NCBI GenBank assembly: GCA_018343915.1
Contig: JABRWF010000004.1
Span: 2,914,001-2,978,000, forward strand
DNA length: 64,000 nt
From: Agroathelia rolfsii
Lineage: Eukaryota > Basidiomycota > Agaricomycetes > Amylocorticiales > Amylocorticiaceae
Direction of reading: 5' to 3'
Positions 22,821 through 35,092 of this stretch are shown here, piece after piece. Numbering within the stretch: the stretch's first letter is position 1; every line of letters starts with the position of its first letter. Below the pieces are notes generated by a model that saw only the letters and a program-made list of their open reading frames with translations, was not told where the DNA came from and did no database searches. The position numbers and the translations under genes were made by a program.

Positions 22821-24690
22821 TGTCAAGGCTTGCGCGCTTGACGTAACCAACAAACGTTAACCCTCTCAAAGGTACGAGGGATGGGCTGTAAGACCCCCTT
22901 TTACAATGTGTTACTAGGTTGGCTTAGAATACAGACATGCACGTGCTCCCGTTGCTGCTCTTCGTAATAGTCCACCTAATTGACTACTTTGCTAGGCTAG
23001 TGGTCGGTACTCTAGACAGAAGTCTTCCCTGTCAAGGGATCACTCTTGACTATGTGGAGATAATCAAAAATAACCTCCCAACCTTTAGCAAAGTACCTAA
23101 GACAGAAGTTTTCCCATACTACGCAAACCCCTTTATCTATTGAGGGTGGTAAGGGTACTCTGCTTATGCCTTACGAAGCTCCGGAGACTTAAGTCGGAGG
23201 GGAGCAGAGTTCCCGGAGGTTCCGAATCACGCGTCACACGTCTAACTAACTAGTCTAGGGAATTTCACCCTACTAATTGGAATTTATATGTGCTAAGACA
23301 TGGGGCTAGGCCCGGAGGTTAGAGAACCCTGAAGGCGAAGTTGATTGAGTAATTCTAAGAGGAATACAAACGCTAAATACTTGCCTGAAGGCAAAGAGGT
23401 CAAAGCTGGCCTTTCAGGACAAGTTACATCAACTACTTATACTACTACGAAAGCTCCGCGCTAGTTCCGACGCAGAGACAAGAGATAGAAAAAGTAGAAT
23501 ATGTAGGGGGAGACCTTTTCCCTAACTCCAACGGGCAGCCGTGCGGAGATACAACACTTGCGGAAGCTCCGCGCTCAGGAGCGGAGCTCCTCAAGAGTTC
23601 CGGAGCGGAAGCTCGGAGGTATGTAGCGGAACCAGTATCCGTTAGGAGTCGGTCAGTGATCGGAGGTTTGTACTCCGGAGTTGTGTGGAATGGTGAACAG
23701 GAAGCGCACAACTCACGATTACTCCTGTAGCGTGCGGCTTAGTCACATGAGGGCCAATCATAGGACCGCTCACTACCTACAGACCACGCTCTGAGGGTAA
23801 TATAATAAAAGAAAAATGAAACGAAATATAATACATTGTTTAAATAATAACGAAAAATTCATAGTCCAAAATTCCAACTCATAACATTCCTGTGTACTTT
23901 GCTTTGCGTCAAATAGTCTTTTAAATGGTTCTTACTCGAGACAGGCGGCTTAGCCCACCGTGCTCTACGTATGTCTGAGAGGACTTCTTACTGCCTCTAC
24001 CTGAATGAACAGGATTTTGGTTCACGCACAGTGCCTCCTTGTATTGAGGACTTATAACTTGAACGGCCCTCTGATACTAGGGCTTATGTAGTCTACTTAG
24101 CTGCCCTTGAGGCCTTACACTAAATAGGCAAGAGGGAAAGAGAGGGGTGTGGGCTAGGAGAACAAGCCTGAAGGCGAGAAGATATATTAGTAATATGTAG
24201 TAAGTACAAGAGGGGGGGTGCCCTTACCTGAAGGCGAGAAGGTCAAAGCTAAGGTTCAGGTAAGGGTTACATGCTTGTATTTATACATAAATGAAAGGGC
24301 CCGTATGCAGCCTCGTTGGTCTGTGTGCAGCCGGGGTTTGTAAGCAGGAACATGTAATAATGCAGGGGCAGTGCTTTGTGACTAAGTCCGATGAGCAACC
24401 GATCGGAGTGATGAGTCTAGTACTCCTTAGTAATCGCACAGTGATCGGAACGACCCTGGTTCCTGAGTCCAGACCTTTTGATGAAGAGGAATGATCTAGA
24501 CTCCGCCTTCCTAATATACTCTTGTCACAAGCACTCCTGTCATGTGGGGCTAACACAGCCAGTCACACGCACGTCAAGATGTCGCCTGCAAGGTATTTTG
24601 TCCATATCTCAATAAATAAAAATCGTAAAAATACAATAAAAATATGTATATATTCGTAAAGAAACGGCGAAAAATGTCCAACTCATAACA
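22821..24690 (-). repeat. 5' LTR of element C, split by a G solo LTR
   Basis: Segments 22821-23029 and 23892-24690 rebuild 1008 bp, equal to the 3' LTR. Confidence 0.93.
23030..23886 (-). repeat. G solo LTR (family 2), 857 bp, TSD TTCCC/TTCCT
   Basis: Ends TGTCAAGGG...CTCATAACA. The target duplication differs by one C-to-T change at what was a CpG, which marks mutation after insertion. Confidence 0.93.
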
Positions 24691-24695
24691 TTAAT

Positions 24696-25089
24696 TGGCT
24701 ATCTTTAATACATAGTACTTTGTGTTCTTCTTCTCCCTCTATTTTAACAACTTCTGGAATTGAAGCAAGGGGTCTAGATTCTACTTAGACATGGGGCTTA
24801 ATTAGGGAGATGTAAAAGACATTGTGGATGGTCCATCTTTTTGGGATAGCAAGCTAGACTGCTCAGTTTCCCACTAGTTTGGTAATTTTGTAAGGGCCAA
24901 TCTACTTGGCCAAGAGTTTCTTTGAAGGCTGGGCTAGCTTGATGTTCTCTGTGCTTAGCCAAACTTTATTGCCAACAGTGTACTTTGGGATTTCTGCTGC
25001 ATGTTTATCAAAGAAGTACTTCATTTGGTTGGCTGTATGGTCTAAGGCTACTCTTGCATCCTCCTGTAATTCTTTGACCTTTTCCATCC
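24696..25089 (-). pseudogene. pol: D element integrase C-terminal part
   Basis: Minus strand carries MEKVKELQEDARVALD...GNKVWLSTENIKLAQPSKKL, the post-catalytic integrase region (compare KVWLSTENLK in A, I and L), then a degenerate stretch to the C insertion site. A G LTR interrupts it at 25090. Confidence 0.82.
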
Positions 25090-25237
25090 TGTTATGAGTT
25101 GTAAATTTAGACTATAGATTTTTCATTATTATTTAAAACATGTATTATATTTCATTTCATTTTTCTTTTATTTTATTACCCTCAGAGCATGGTCTATAGG
25201 TAGTAAGTAATCCTATGATTAGCCCTTATATGACTAA

Positions 25238-26977
25238 TGTCAAGAGCTGCCTTTGCAGCTAGCTCAGGCGGTGTGGCGATGCCCCAGGAGTGCTAACTGC
25301 TAGAGCTGCTCACTGCCAGATGGCAGCCCTGTGGGTTCGTAGAGTCGCCTCTTTGATACCTTGGGGCTTGCGGCGATACGGGTGGTGCAGCGAGCAGTCA
25401 TGGCATTTGGCAAGTTGAGCGGGAGGTCTGGCGAGATCGTACGTAGAGCGAAGAGACCAAGCAGGAGGGAGAGAAGCAGAACGAGATACTCAAGGATGCT
25501 TGAGTCCACAGGTTGACTGCTGGCTATGCAGTGGGTGTAGGGCTTGTTTAGGGCGATACACACTTAATTTTCCGACTACTGTAACTGCTACATCAGGTAC
25601 AGTACATATATATGAAGTACAGTAGTTGAGAAAATGATAAATAAAGAAAGGGATGAAAAACAATAGAAACAATAAGGAATAGCGTGCGCCGCGTGCTCTG
25701 ATAGTCATGCCACACTGTGCACAAAGGCGGAGGTGCGTTCCTTCGGAAACATCGGCGGTCTAATCATCGATCAGAGCACAATCATGGGGGAAGTCCAAGC
25801 GCAATCTTCCCAGATAGGAAGGATCCACTGGTGGGGACACATGGTGACTCGGGGATTAACATCGAGAAGTGTTGTCATCATGTGGAATGCTCTGATGGAC
25901 AGAAGCACATCGGTGATGGGAAGGAAGCATGAAAGGCAGCTATACATATGGCTCCGGGGAAACGTCGGCAGATACATCGGAAATGCGTCTAATACATGGG
26001 GTATGCAGTGACTCAGAAGTGTTATGAGTTGGAATTTTGGACTATGAATTTTTTGTTATTATTTAAACAATGTATTATATTTCGTTTCATTTTTCTTTTA
26101 TTATATTACCCTCAGAGCGTGGTCTGTAGGCAGTGAGCGGTCCTATGATTGGCCCTCATATGACTAAGCCGCATGCTACAGGAGTGATCGTGAGTTGTGT
26201 GCTTCCTGTTCACCATTCCGCACAACTCCGGAGTACAAACCTCCGATCACTGACCGACTCCTAACAGATACTGGTTCCGCTACATACCTCCGAGCTTCCA
26301 CTCCGGAACTCTTGAGGAGCTCCGCTCCTGAGTGCGGAGCTTCCGCAAGTGTTGTATCTCCACACGGCTGCCCGTCGGAGTTAGGGAAAAGGTCTCCCCC
26401 TACATATTCTACTTTTTCTATCTCTTGTCTCCGCGTCGGAACTAGCATGGAGCTTTCATAGTAGTATAAGTAGTTGATGTAACTTGTCCTGAAAGGCCAG
26501 CTTTGACCTCTTCGCCTTCAGGCAAGTATTTAGCATTTGTATTCCTCTTAGAATTACTCAATCAACTTTGCCTTCAGGGTTCTCTAACCTCCGGGCCTAG
26601 CCCCACGTCTTAGCACATATAAATTCCAATTAGTAGGGTGAAATTCCCTAGACTAGTTAGTTAGACGCATGACGCGTGATTCGGAACCTCTGGGAACTCC
26701 GCTCCCCTCTGACTTAAGTCTCCGGAGCTTTGTAAGGCATAAGCAGAGTACCCTTACCACCCTCAATAGATAAAGGGGTTTGCGTAGTGTGGGAAAACTT
26801 CTGTCTTAGGTACTTTGCTAAAGGTTGGGAGGTTATTTTTGATTATCTCCGCATAGTCAAGAGTGATCCCTTGACAAGAAGGGAGGGCGTCGCCAGTGAC
26901 TCCATCGTAGATGTTCGCATGTGTCAATGTGTGCAATCGGGATGTTTGGCAGCCGGGTGCATTGGCGGGTCATGACA
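25238..26977 (-). repeat. F solo LTR split by a G solo LTR, TSD ACTAA
   Basis: Rebuilds to 878 bp. ACTAA at 25233-25237 and 26978-26982. Starts TGTCAAGAGCTGCC in plus reading, so it is in minus orientation. Confidence 0.92.
26020..26876 (+). repeat. G solo LTR, 857 bp, TSD AGAAG
   Basis: Starts TGTTATGAGTTGG, ends CCCTTGACA. AGAAG at 26015-26019 and 26877-26881. Same length as the G copy at 23030. Confidence 0.94.
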
Positions 26978-27399
26978 ACTAAGCTGCATGCTACAGGAGT
27001 AATTGTGAGTTGTGCATTTCCTGTTCACTATTCTGCACAACTCTGGAGTACAAACCTCTGACCACTGACCAATTCCTAACAGATACTGGTTCCACTACAT
27101 ATTATAAGTTGGATATTTTTCGCTTTTCTCTTATGGATATGTATATATTTTTATTATATTTTTACAATTTTTATTCATTGAGATATGTACAAAATACCTT
27201 GCAGGCAATATCTTGACATGCATATAACTGGCTATGTTAGCCCCACATGACAGGAGTGCTCATGACAAGAGTATATTAGGAAGGTGGAGTCTAGATCATT
27301 CCTTTTCATCAAAAGGTCTAGACTCAGGAACCAGGGTCATTCTGATCACTGTACAATTACTAAGGAGTACTAGACTCATTATTCCGATCAGTTGCTCAT

Positions 27400-28274
27400 T
27401 GTCAAGAGCTGCCTTTGCAGCTAGCTCGGGCGGTGCGGCGATGCCCCTGGGGCGCTAACTGCTAAGCAGCTCACTGCCAGATGGCAGCCCTGTGGGTTTG
27501 TGGAGTCGCCTCTTCAATATCTCGGGGCCTGCGGCGATACAGGTGACGCGGCGAGCAGTCAAGTGTACGGCAGGTTGGTGTGGGTGTTCCGGCGAGATTG
27601 AGCGTAGAGCAGAGAGATCAAGCAAGAAGAGAAAGGCTAGACGAGACACTCGAGGACGCTCGAGTCCACAGGTTGACCGCTGGCTATGCAGCGGGTGTAG
27701 GGCTTGTTTAGGGCCAAACACACTTAATTTTCCGACTACTGTAACTACTACATCAGGTACAGTACATATATATGAAGTACAGTAGTCGTGAAAATGATAA
27801 ATAAAGAAATGGATGAAGAACAATAGAAACAATAAGTACTAGCATGCACCGCGTGCTCTAGTAGTCATGCCACGCTGTGCACAAAGGCGGGGGTGCGTTC
27901 CTTCAGAACCATCGGCGGTCTGATCGTCGATCAGAGTGCGATCATAAGGAGAGTCCAAGTGCAATCTTCCCAGATAGGAAGGATCCGCTGGTGCGGGCAC
28001 ATGGCGACTCGGGGAATGTCTTCGGGAAGTCCAGTCGGCATGTGGAACGCTCTGATGGGCAGAAGCGTGCCAGTGATGGGAAGGAAGCGCAAAGGGCGGC
28101 CATGCATATGGCTCCGGGGAAACGTCGGCGGACACATTGGAAACGCGTCCGATGCACGGGGTATGCGGCGACTCAGAAGGGGGGGTGTCGCCAGTGATTC
28201 CGTTGTAGGTGTTTGCGTAGTTGATGTGCGCAATCAGGACGTTCGGCGGCCGGGTGCATTGGTGGGTCGTGACA
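27400..28274 (-). repeat. F solo LTR, 875 bp, TSD CTCAT
   Basis: CTCAT at 27395-27399 and 28275-28279. Splits the K 5' LTR. Confidence 0.95.
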
Positions 28275-28620
28275 CTCATCAGACTTAGGCATAAAAGCAC
28301 TGCCCCTGCATTTGACATGTTCCTGCTTACAAACCCCAGCTGTGCACAGACCATCAGGGCTGCGCATAAGCCCTTCATTTTGTGTATAAATATAAGCCTG
28401 TAACCCTTACCTGAACCTTAGCTTTGACCTCTTTGCCTTCAGGTAAGGGCACCCTACATCTTGTACTTAAAAATACATAACTAATATATTCTTCACCTTC
28501 AGGCTTACAACCATCCTAGCCCACCCCTTTTCCCCCTTTTCTTATTAAGAGTAAGGCCTATAGGGCATCTTAGTGAGTGTACATAAGAGCCTTGTTATAA
28601 GAAGGTATAAGGTCATAAGC

Positions 28621-29242
28621 TATCACACGCTGCTCCTAGAACACCAACTCCGGAACCAACCTCCACATTAGGCTAGCCCTATGCCCCACTTCCCATACTA
28701 GCTTGGGCGGAACTCCGGAGTCCAGTGCTCCATCCTCTCCTGTGCAAATCTCTGCCAGACCTTTCCACTGTTCCAATCACTCCATTCTGCATTTTGCCTT
28801 CCATTCCATTGTCCCTTTCCCATATGGCCTTTTGCCCCTTGTCCCTTGTTTCTACATGTATCCTTTTGTCTTTCAGTTTCTTTTTGTATAACTCACTCTA
28901 TTCTGTACCTTTCAGCCAATTGGCCTTACCCTTTCCTCTGAGTACGCTCCTAGAACAATTTAGTATAAATACAATACCTTGCATGTACTTAGCTACTCAG
29001 TTCAGAAATTGACTAAACTTCCCAATCTCCTCCCTGCACGATTCTCCCTCTCCACTGGACTGTGACTAGTCAAGGGCCTGACACATAAGTCTTGGCCAAG
29101 TCTGGTGTTCTCCACAATAATCTGCTCACCCATTCCTCCTGCTTCATCACACCTACCCCTATACTCCTCCGGACCTCCACCCTCCGCCCTCCAACACCTC
29201 TGCACTGCTTCTCCGGAGCTCTGCCTCTGCACATGTTTGACA
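28621..29242 (+). repeat. 5' LTR of element H, 622 bp
   Basis: Starts TATCACACGCTGCTCC (TGTC in the 3' copy) and ends CACATGTTTGACA. It lacks the intron-like segment found in the other families. Confidence 0.93.
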
Positions 29243-29255
29243 GTATTTCCAAACT
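28964..29255 (+). promoter_or_regulatory. H promoter, self-primer and PBS
   Basis: TATAAAT at 28964 lies 35 bases before the 11-mer at 28999-29009. In the 3' LTR (49631-49641) the 11-mer is AGTTTGGAAAT, whose exact reverse complement ATTTCCAAACT is the PBS at 29245-29255, two bases after the LTR. The 5' LTR copy has decayed by two transitions (AGTTCAGAAAT). Confidence 0.8.
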
Positions 29256-29276
29256 ACACTTGTCTAGTCACACCCC

Positions 29277-30361
29277 ATGTCTAATCACCCCCGTGACAAG
29301 TTTGGATGTTTCATCCCTGCTGGACCTCCAGCGGGTGGGGACTTCACTGGTTTTGAAGGCACAACTGGTGGCTTCTCTCCATCTCCATCTGCTTCTTCTT
29401 CCTTTCCCTCATTGCTGGACTCAGCCTTGCAAGCTGCCTCAAGAACCCTCTCTACAGCCTCCGGCAGTAGCAACCAAGCCATGGTGCAGCCAGGAGACAG
29501 CAATTTTGAAGATGCTGATGAGGTTAAAGACCAACTTGAAGATCCTCCTCTCCAACCTCCTTCTGGTGACCCTCAGACTCAACCATTGTCCTCTGGTGGC
29601 CCTCCATCCATAGACAATTTCTTCAATTGGATGATGCAATCTTTTGCCACTGCCCTCGCTTCCTCCACGTCTCCGCCTGCCCCTTGTGGTTCTAAAATTC
29701 TGGCCCCAGAAATTTTCAATGGGCTCCACCCTGAGAAGCTCTGCTCCTTCCTTTTCCAAGGCAAGCTCAATTTCCGGGATCACCCCTGGGACTTCACCAG
29801 CAACTTGCATAAGGTCATTTATATAATCTCCCATATAACTGGTACAGCCCTTGACTGGTTTGAGCCACACATCCTTGATCCCATTGGCGATATTCCTCCT
29901 GCCTGGATGTCCTTCTACAGCACATTCAAGGAGGAGCTCTGCCTCAATTTTGGCCCATATTGGCCCATTGAAGAAGCCAAGTCTGCCCTGGAATCCCTCG
30001 CCATGAAAGACAACCAATGCATTCAGCCCTACATTGTCTAGTTCAACCGTTGGGCCACCCTGGCTCAATGGGACAAACGCGCACTGGCCCGACGTTTCTA
30101 CCTTGGACTTCCAGACCGCCTTCAGGATGCTCTCTGCAACCTCCAAGGTGGAAAGCCGACGCGCCTTGTTGACCTCCACATTTAGGCCATGGCCCTCGAT
30201 GCACGATACTAGGAGCAGAAGAGCAAACTTTCACAGCGCAATTGGTCCTCTGGCTCCTCCTCCGCCTCTATACCCAGCAAGAGCTAGCCTTTAGCCTTGG
30301 TAGTTTTATAGAACAGGACGTCTGCCACACCAACTACCTCTGCAAAACCCAACAGCAAAAT
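29277..30361 (+). pseudogene. gag: Element H gag, N-terminal part
   Basis: Starts MSNHPRDKFG at 29277. A Ser/Pro-rich N-terminus is followed by a capsid-like domain (PEIFNGLHPEKLCSFLFQ, HITGTALDWFEPHI, FKEELCLNFGPY). A TAG at 30039-30041 replaces a Gln-type codon, and further stops follow at about 30184 and 30210. Element I interrupts it at 30362, and it continues at 39099. Confidence 0.85.
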
Positions 30362-31220
30362 TGTCAAGGGATTACTCTTGACTATGCAGAGATAATCAAA
30401 AACAACCTCCTAACACTTAGAAAAGTACCTAAGACTTAAGTTTTCCCACACTACACAAACCCCTATATCTATTGGGGGGGGTAAGGGTACTCTGCTTATG
30501 TCTTACGAAGCTTCCGGAGACTTAAACCAGAGGAGAGCAGAGACTCTGGAGGTTCTGATTCACGTGTCACGTGTCCTAACTAAATAATCTAGGGAATTTC
30601 ACCCTACTAAGTGAGATGAGAAGTACGCTAAGATGCTGGGCTAGGCCCGGAGGTTAGTGAACCCTGAAGGCGAAGTTGATTGAGTAATTTCTAAGAGGAA
30701 TACAAACACTAAATACTTGCCTGAAGGTGAAGAGGTCAAAGCTGGCCTTTCAGGACAAGTTACATCAACTACTTATACTACTACAAAAGCTCCGCACTAG
30801 TTCCAATGTAGAGATAAGAGATAGAAAAAGTAGAATATGCAGGGGGAGACCTTTTCCCTAACTCCAATGGGTAGCCGTGTGGAGATACAACACTTGCAGA
30901 GGCTCTGCACTCAGGAGCGGAGCTCCTCAAGAGTTCTGGAGCAGAAGCTTGGAGGTATGTAGCGGAACCAGTATCCATTAGGAGTCAGTCAGTGATCGGA
31001 GGTTTGTACTCTGGAGTTGTGCGGAATGGTGAACAGAAAACGCACAACTCACGATTACTCCTGTAGCGTGCGGCTTAGTCACATGAGGGCCAATCATAGG
31101 ACTGCTCACTGCCTACAGACCACACTCTGAGGGTAATATAAAAAGAAAAATGAAACAAAATATAATACATTGTTTAAATAATAACAAAAAATTCATAGTC
31201 CAAAATTCCAACTTATAACA
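30362..31220 (-). repeat. 3' LTR of element I
   Basis: 859 bp, primer 11-mer complement at 30733-30743. The PPT on the minus strand (GGAAAGGGGTAA) lies directly inside at about 31221-31232. Confidence 0.93.
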
Positions 31221-33455
31221 TTACCCCTTTCCTATGGGGATTTCCTCCGGAACATCCCTAGTTCCCATCCTGCCGTGGTTGATGCTACCATCTCTATAAA
31301 GTTCTCCAGTGGTCAGAATGGAATTTCCCCAAAGGCTGCAGCTGTTAGGCATTTGGGCGCATTAGGGTGTTTCCGATGGAACTTTTTGATCAGTTCCGAC
31401 ACATTTCAGACATCCACCTCCTTTTTCCATGACTCCTCTCCGAGGTACCCTTTCCAGACGACGAGATACTCAATTTTCTTTGTTCTCCAACTGATCCGTG
31501 AGTCCTTGATTTCCTCCACTTCATGCTCCTCCTCCCCTTCAATTTCCACCAGTTCCGGTGCGGAGGTATGTCTACTGGAGGCAAAGTGTGGTTTTAGTAG
31601 GGAGACATGGAAGACGTCGTGAATTGCCCATCTCCGCGGTATGGCCAAACGGCAAGCCTGATCTCCGACATTCTCCGTTACTTTGTATGGACCAATCCAC
31701 TTGGTGGAAAGCTTTTTGCTGGGCTGGCAGAGCTTCAGGTTTTCCGTGCTGAGCCAAACTTTATCTCCTATCGCGTATTGAGGCTGCTCCCTAGCATGAT
31801 GATTAAAGAAATACTTCATTTTCTCATTTGCTAGGCTCATGGCGGCTTTAGCATCCTCCTGAAGTTCCGCAACTTTCAATAACCAGTTCTCTGCTCCGAT
31901 CATTTTGACTATTCCAGCAGTGGTAAGGTTCATGTGTGGGGAGAAGCCATAATTGAGTTCAAACGGGGATGCTCCAATAGATGCTTGTTGCCGGTTGTTG
32001 ATCGCAAATTCTGCTACGGAGAGGAGTTCCGACCAGTCCTCTTGTTGGTGAGACATATAGTATCGGATGTATGCCTCAACTTCCTGGTTTAGCCGTTCCG
32101 TTTGTCCATCCAATTGTGGGTGATAGGCAGTGGAGAGAGATGTCTTAATACCTAACCGTTTGTGTATCTCCTTCATCACTTGACTAGCAAATTGTGGTCC
32201 GTGATTGGAGGTCCATTGTTTCGGAAGGCCATGTAAGTGGAATATGTTTCAGAGGTAAAGATCAGCCATTTCAGCGGAGGTGATTGCTTCCTTGGTCAGG
32301 ATCAGGTGCACCATCTTTGTAAGGCAGTCGACAACAACAAGAATTGAGTCATACCCATGTGACTCTGGCAGTTTCACAATCATATCTGCTGTGACATGTT
32401 CCCATGGATGCCCCGGAACTGGGAGCGGAGACAGAAGACCCACCGGAGGCTATCTAGACGTTTTGTTAGCTTGACAGGTCAGACAGGACTCTACATATGT
32501 ATTGATAGCCTTTGTGATTCCAGGCCACCAGTAATTCCTACTAACGAGTTCGGGAGTCTTGTGTCTTCCAGGATGTCCAGCGGCATAAGTATCATGGTAA
32601 GTCTTGATAATCTCTATTCGGAGGTCTGGATCACACGGAACATAGATCTTTCCGCAATGGAGGATCAATCCATTTTCCTCATTCCATTCCTCAAGACCAT
32701 TCCGGAGTTTCACTGGACCGAGCTCCTTGACGAGGGACAGTGCTTCCGCAATCTCCGCATCTCTTCCCTTTTTCCGGATCCAATCTAGAATCGAACTTTC
32801 TCCATGAATTTTGACATGTCCTCTTCATGCAGCATTGATACGGAAAAGGCTAGGGTTAAGCACTATTTGATCCAGATTGTCCTCCGCATCTGATACTTGG
32901 AAGTCTGGTTGTCAAGAAAGGGGGTCTGCTCTACCATTTTCTAATCCTTTCAAGTAGGAGATGATGAAATTGAATTCTAACAGAAAGAGTGACCACCGTG
33001 CCTGTCTCTGCATAAGGTTCCGAGCCGTTTTCCAGTACTCAAGGTTTTTGTGGTCAGTACGGATATCAAATGCGGAAGGTAGGCCAATGAGATAATGTCG
33101 CCAATTGTCGAGAGCTCTGATAATTGCTAGCATTTCCTTATCCCAGATGTCGTAGTTCCGTTCGGCCTGATTCATTGATTGTGATAAAAACACAACTGGC
33201 CTCCAGGAACCATCCGACTGTTTCTGGAGAAGGACTGCTCCGGTAGCATAGCTAGATGCATCTGTTTCAACTCTTGTTTCTGCAAATTGGTCATATCCTG
33301 CCAAAACTGGTGCCGTAGTAAATGCTTCTTTGAGATCATCAAAGGCCTTTTGTTCCTCCACTCTCCATGTCCAATCCACCTTTCCGGTAAGACGATCCAG
33401 TGGTTTACACATTGTTCCGAAGTTCCGCACGAATCTCCGGTAGTAATTGGCTAAC

Positions 33456-34193
33456 TGTCATGAGTTGAACTTTTGGCTTTTCTACTCTCTTGATTTTTCC
33501 CTGGTTTTTCTATATTTTTCCTGATTTTATTTTATTTTATATGATTTTCTTTGATTTTGTGCATTGAATGTTTTGCTTACTGTACTTGCATTTCTTTTCT
33601 GATCATTGAATCCTTTTAGAGGGACCTTAGGGTAGTATTCCTTTACCTTATTTTCTACTCTGATTATCTTATCTCATCTTTGATCTTATTGGATATGCCT
33701 TTTACTTTACATGTTTGCATTTCTCCTCTTTGTGGCTGATGTGGCTACACTTTCATTCTCCTCTTCAATATTAGGACTCAGCTACTGTATAGTTCATGTA
33801 TGTACTTAAGGCTGGCTGTCCTAGAGAATGCTTCTCTAGTTCAGACCACTCTGTTCACCACTCAGTGTTCTTTGCTCAATCTACTCTTTTACTTTCTCAT
33901 GTCTTGGTGATGATGATGCTGGCTTGTCTCTGCTTATGTTCTATATCTATATTGTCAAGAGAGGCTGTGTACTCTGATAATCAGTGAGGGATAGGGTATC
34001 CCAATAGTCTGCTCTGTTAGAGACACAGGTATATAAAGTATAATGATGTTTGGCATTTGTTAGCCCTTGCCAGGGGTATTCCCACCATGTTTATTTTCTC
34101 AGTTCCCCACCACCTTTTCCATTGTCTCCTACCCCCCCCCCTTTTTATGGTTGTTTGGAGTGGTTGGTCATGGCCTCTGGCTATGCCCTGACA
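33456..34193 (+). repeat. M solo LTR, 738 bp, TSD CTAAC
   Basis: Starts TGTCATGAGTTGAAC, ends TATGCCCTGACA. CTAAC at 33451-33455 and 34194-34198. A TATATAAAG box lies near 34030. This is the only copy of this family in the window. It contains a C-tract near 34130. Confidence 0.9.
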
Positions 34194-34248
34194 CTAACCC
34201 ATGGAATTTGCGGACTTCTGAAACTTTGGTTGGTACGGGCTACTCTAG

Positions 34249-35092
34249 TGTCAAGGGTATACTCCTTGACTATGCGACGTTGGGCGTGGAGAGCCTACTT
34301 GTGCGTATAATCAAACAATACACACCCTAACACTAAAATACTGAAGTACCTACATAAAAGTGTTCCCACAGGTACGCAATCCCTTTATCTTATTGAAGGT
34401 GCACCGGGTACTTTCTTATCTCTTACGTAATCATTTGCTCTTATTCACGCACACATGTTTGGGGGATTTACACCGCCCACAAGTAAGGTAGAGGGGGAGA
34501 GAGAAAAGGGGGGGGCTAGGACGAAGGGCCTAGGCCAAAAGGAAATACCCTGAAGGCGAAGATTTTATTAGTAATCTATTTAAGGGATACAACCTGGGTT
34601 TACTTGCCTGAAGGCGAAGAGGTCAAAGCTGAGCTCTTCAGGACAAGTTACATGCACTATTTATACTAATATGAAATGGTCTGTGTGCAGCATGGATGGT
34701 CTATGCGCAGAGGGAAATAGAAGCATAGAATGTGGCGATGCAGGGAAAGAACTTTTACCCTAACTCCACCGGGCATCCGTGTGGAGATCCGTTTCCGGAC
34801 CGATACCAGTAATCGTTAGGAATCATTCAGGGGAGGAAGGCTGTGTTCCTAGGCTGTGCATAATGATGAAATGGAAGTGCACACAGCCCCGAGATTACTC
34901 CTGTGACGTGCGGCTTGGAACACGTGAGGGCCAATCACCTGACCACTGCACTGCCCACAGTCCATGCCCTAAAGGGGTAATTTTATAAGAAAAATAAGAA
35001 AAGAAGAAGAAAATGCGATAACTAAATAAGTAGTAGTCCAAATAATACAAGAGATAGTCCGAAAATTTGGCAAAAATTTCCTTCTCATGACA
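34249..35092 (-). repeat. D solo LTR, 844 bp, TSD TCTAG
   Basis: TCTAG at 34244-34248 and 35093-35097. Termini TGTCAAGGG and CTCATGACA. It sits only 50 bp beyond the M copy inside the same RT. Confidence 0.94.

Larger units (their letters stand above)
16332..24690 (-). mobile_element. Element C: family-1 Ty3/gypsy, complete but degenerate, TSD TTAAT
   Basis: TTAAT at 16327-16331 and 24691-24695. 3' LTR 16332-17339 (1008 bp), 5' LTR 22821-24690 (1008 bp once an 857-bp solo LTR and its 5-bp duplication are removed). Without the insertion the element is 7497 bp. Gag and pol stay in frame and are broken only by nonsense transitions. Confidence 0.95.
15211..25089 (-). mobile_element. D element: 3' LTR plus pol 3' end, 5' part outside window
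   Basis: Minus strand. 3' LTR 15211-16055, then PPT and the end of pol (16056-16331), interrupted by element C (16332-24690) and resuming 24696-25089, where a G LTR is inserted. The left flank is TGTTG. The remainder should lie beyond 64000. Confidence 0.85.
25090..27099 (+). repeat. G LTR (family 2), open to the right, split by F and cut by K
   Basis: Starts TGTTATGAGTTGTAAATTT. Segments 25090-25237 and 26983-27099 cover the first roughly 265 bp of an 857-bp LTR. Element K enters at 27100 with left flank CTACA. The rest lies beyond 64000. Confidence 0.85.

Noticed and set aside
25238..25350. tRNA-like A-box (TAGCTCGGGCGG) and weak B-box (GGGTTCGTGG) at the tip of F repeats, suggesting a SINE
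   Set aside because: No cloverleaf folds convincingly, the element has TGT...ACA ends and strict 5-bp duplications, and there is no 3' A-tail. A solo LTR explains it better.
29285..30234. Long minus-strand ORFs opposite H gag (246 and 72 residues)
   Set aside because: Shadows of the GC-skewed gag frame with no motif of their own, unlike the antisense gene at 46387-49074, which has no sense-strand ORF to explain it.
34062..34075. Self-primer candidate in solo LTR M after its TATATAAAG box
   Set aside because: The spacing is off (about 30) and the 11-mer does not fit AG-N8-T; with no internal region it cannot be tested.
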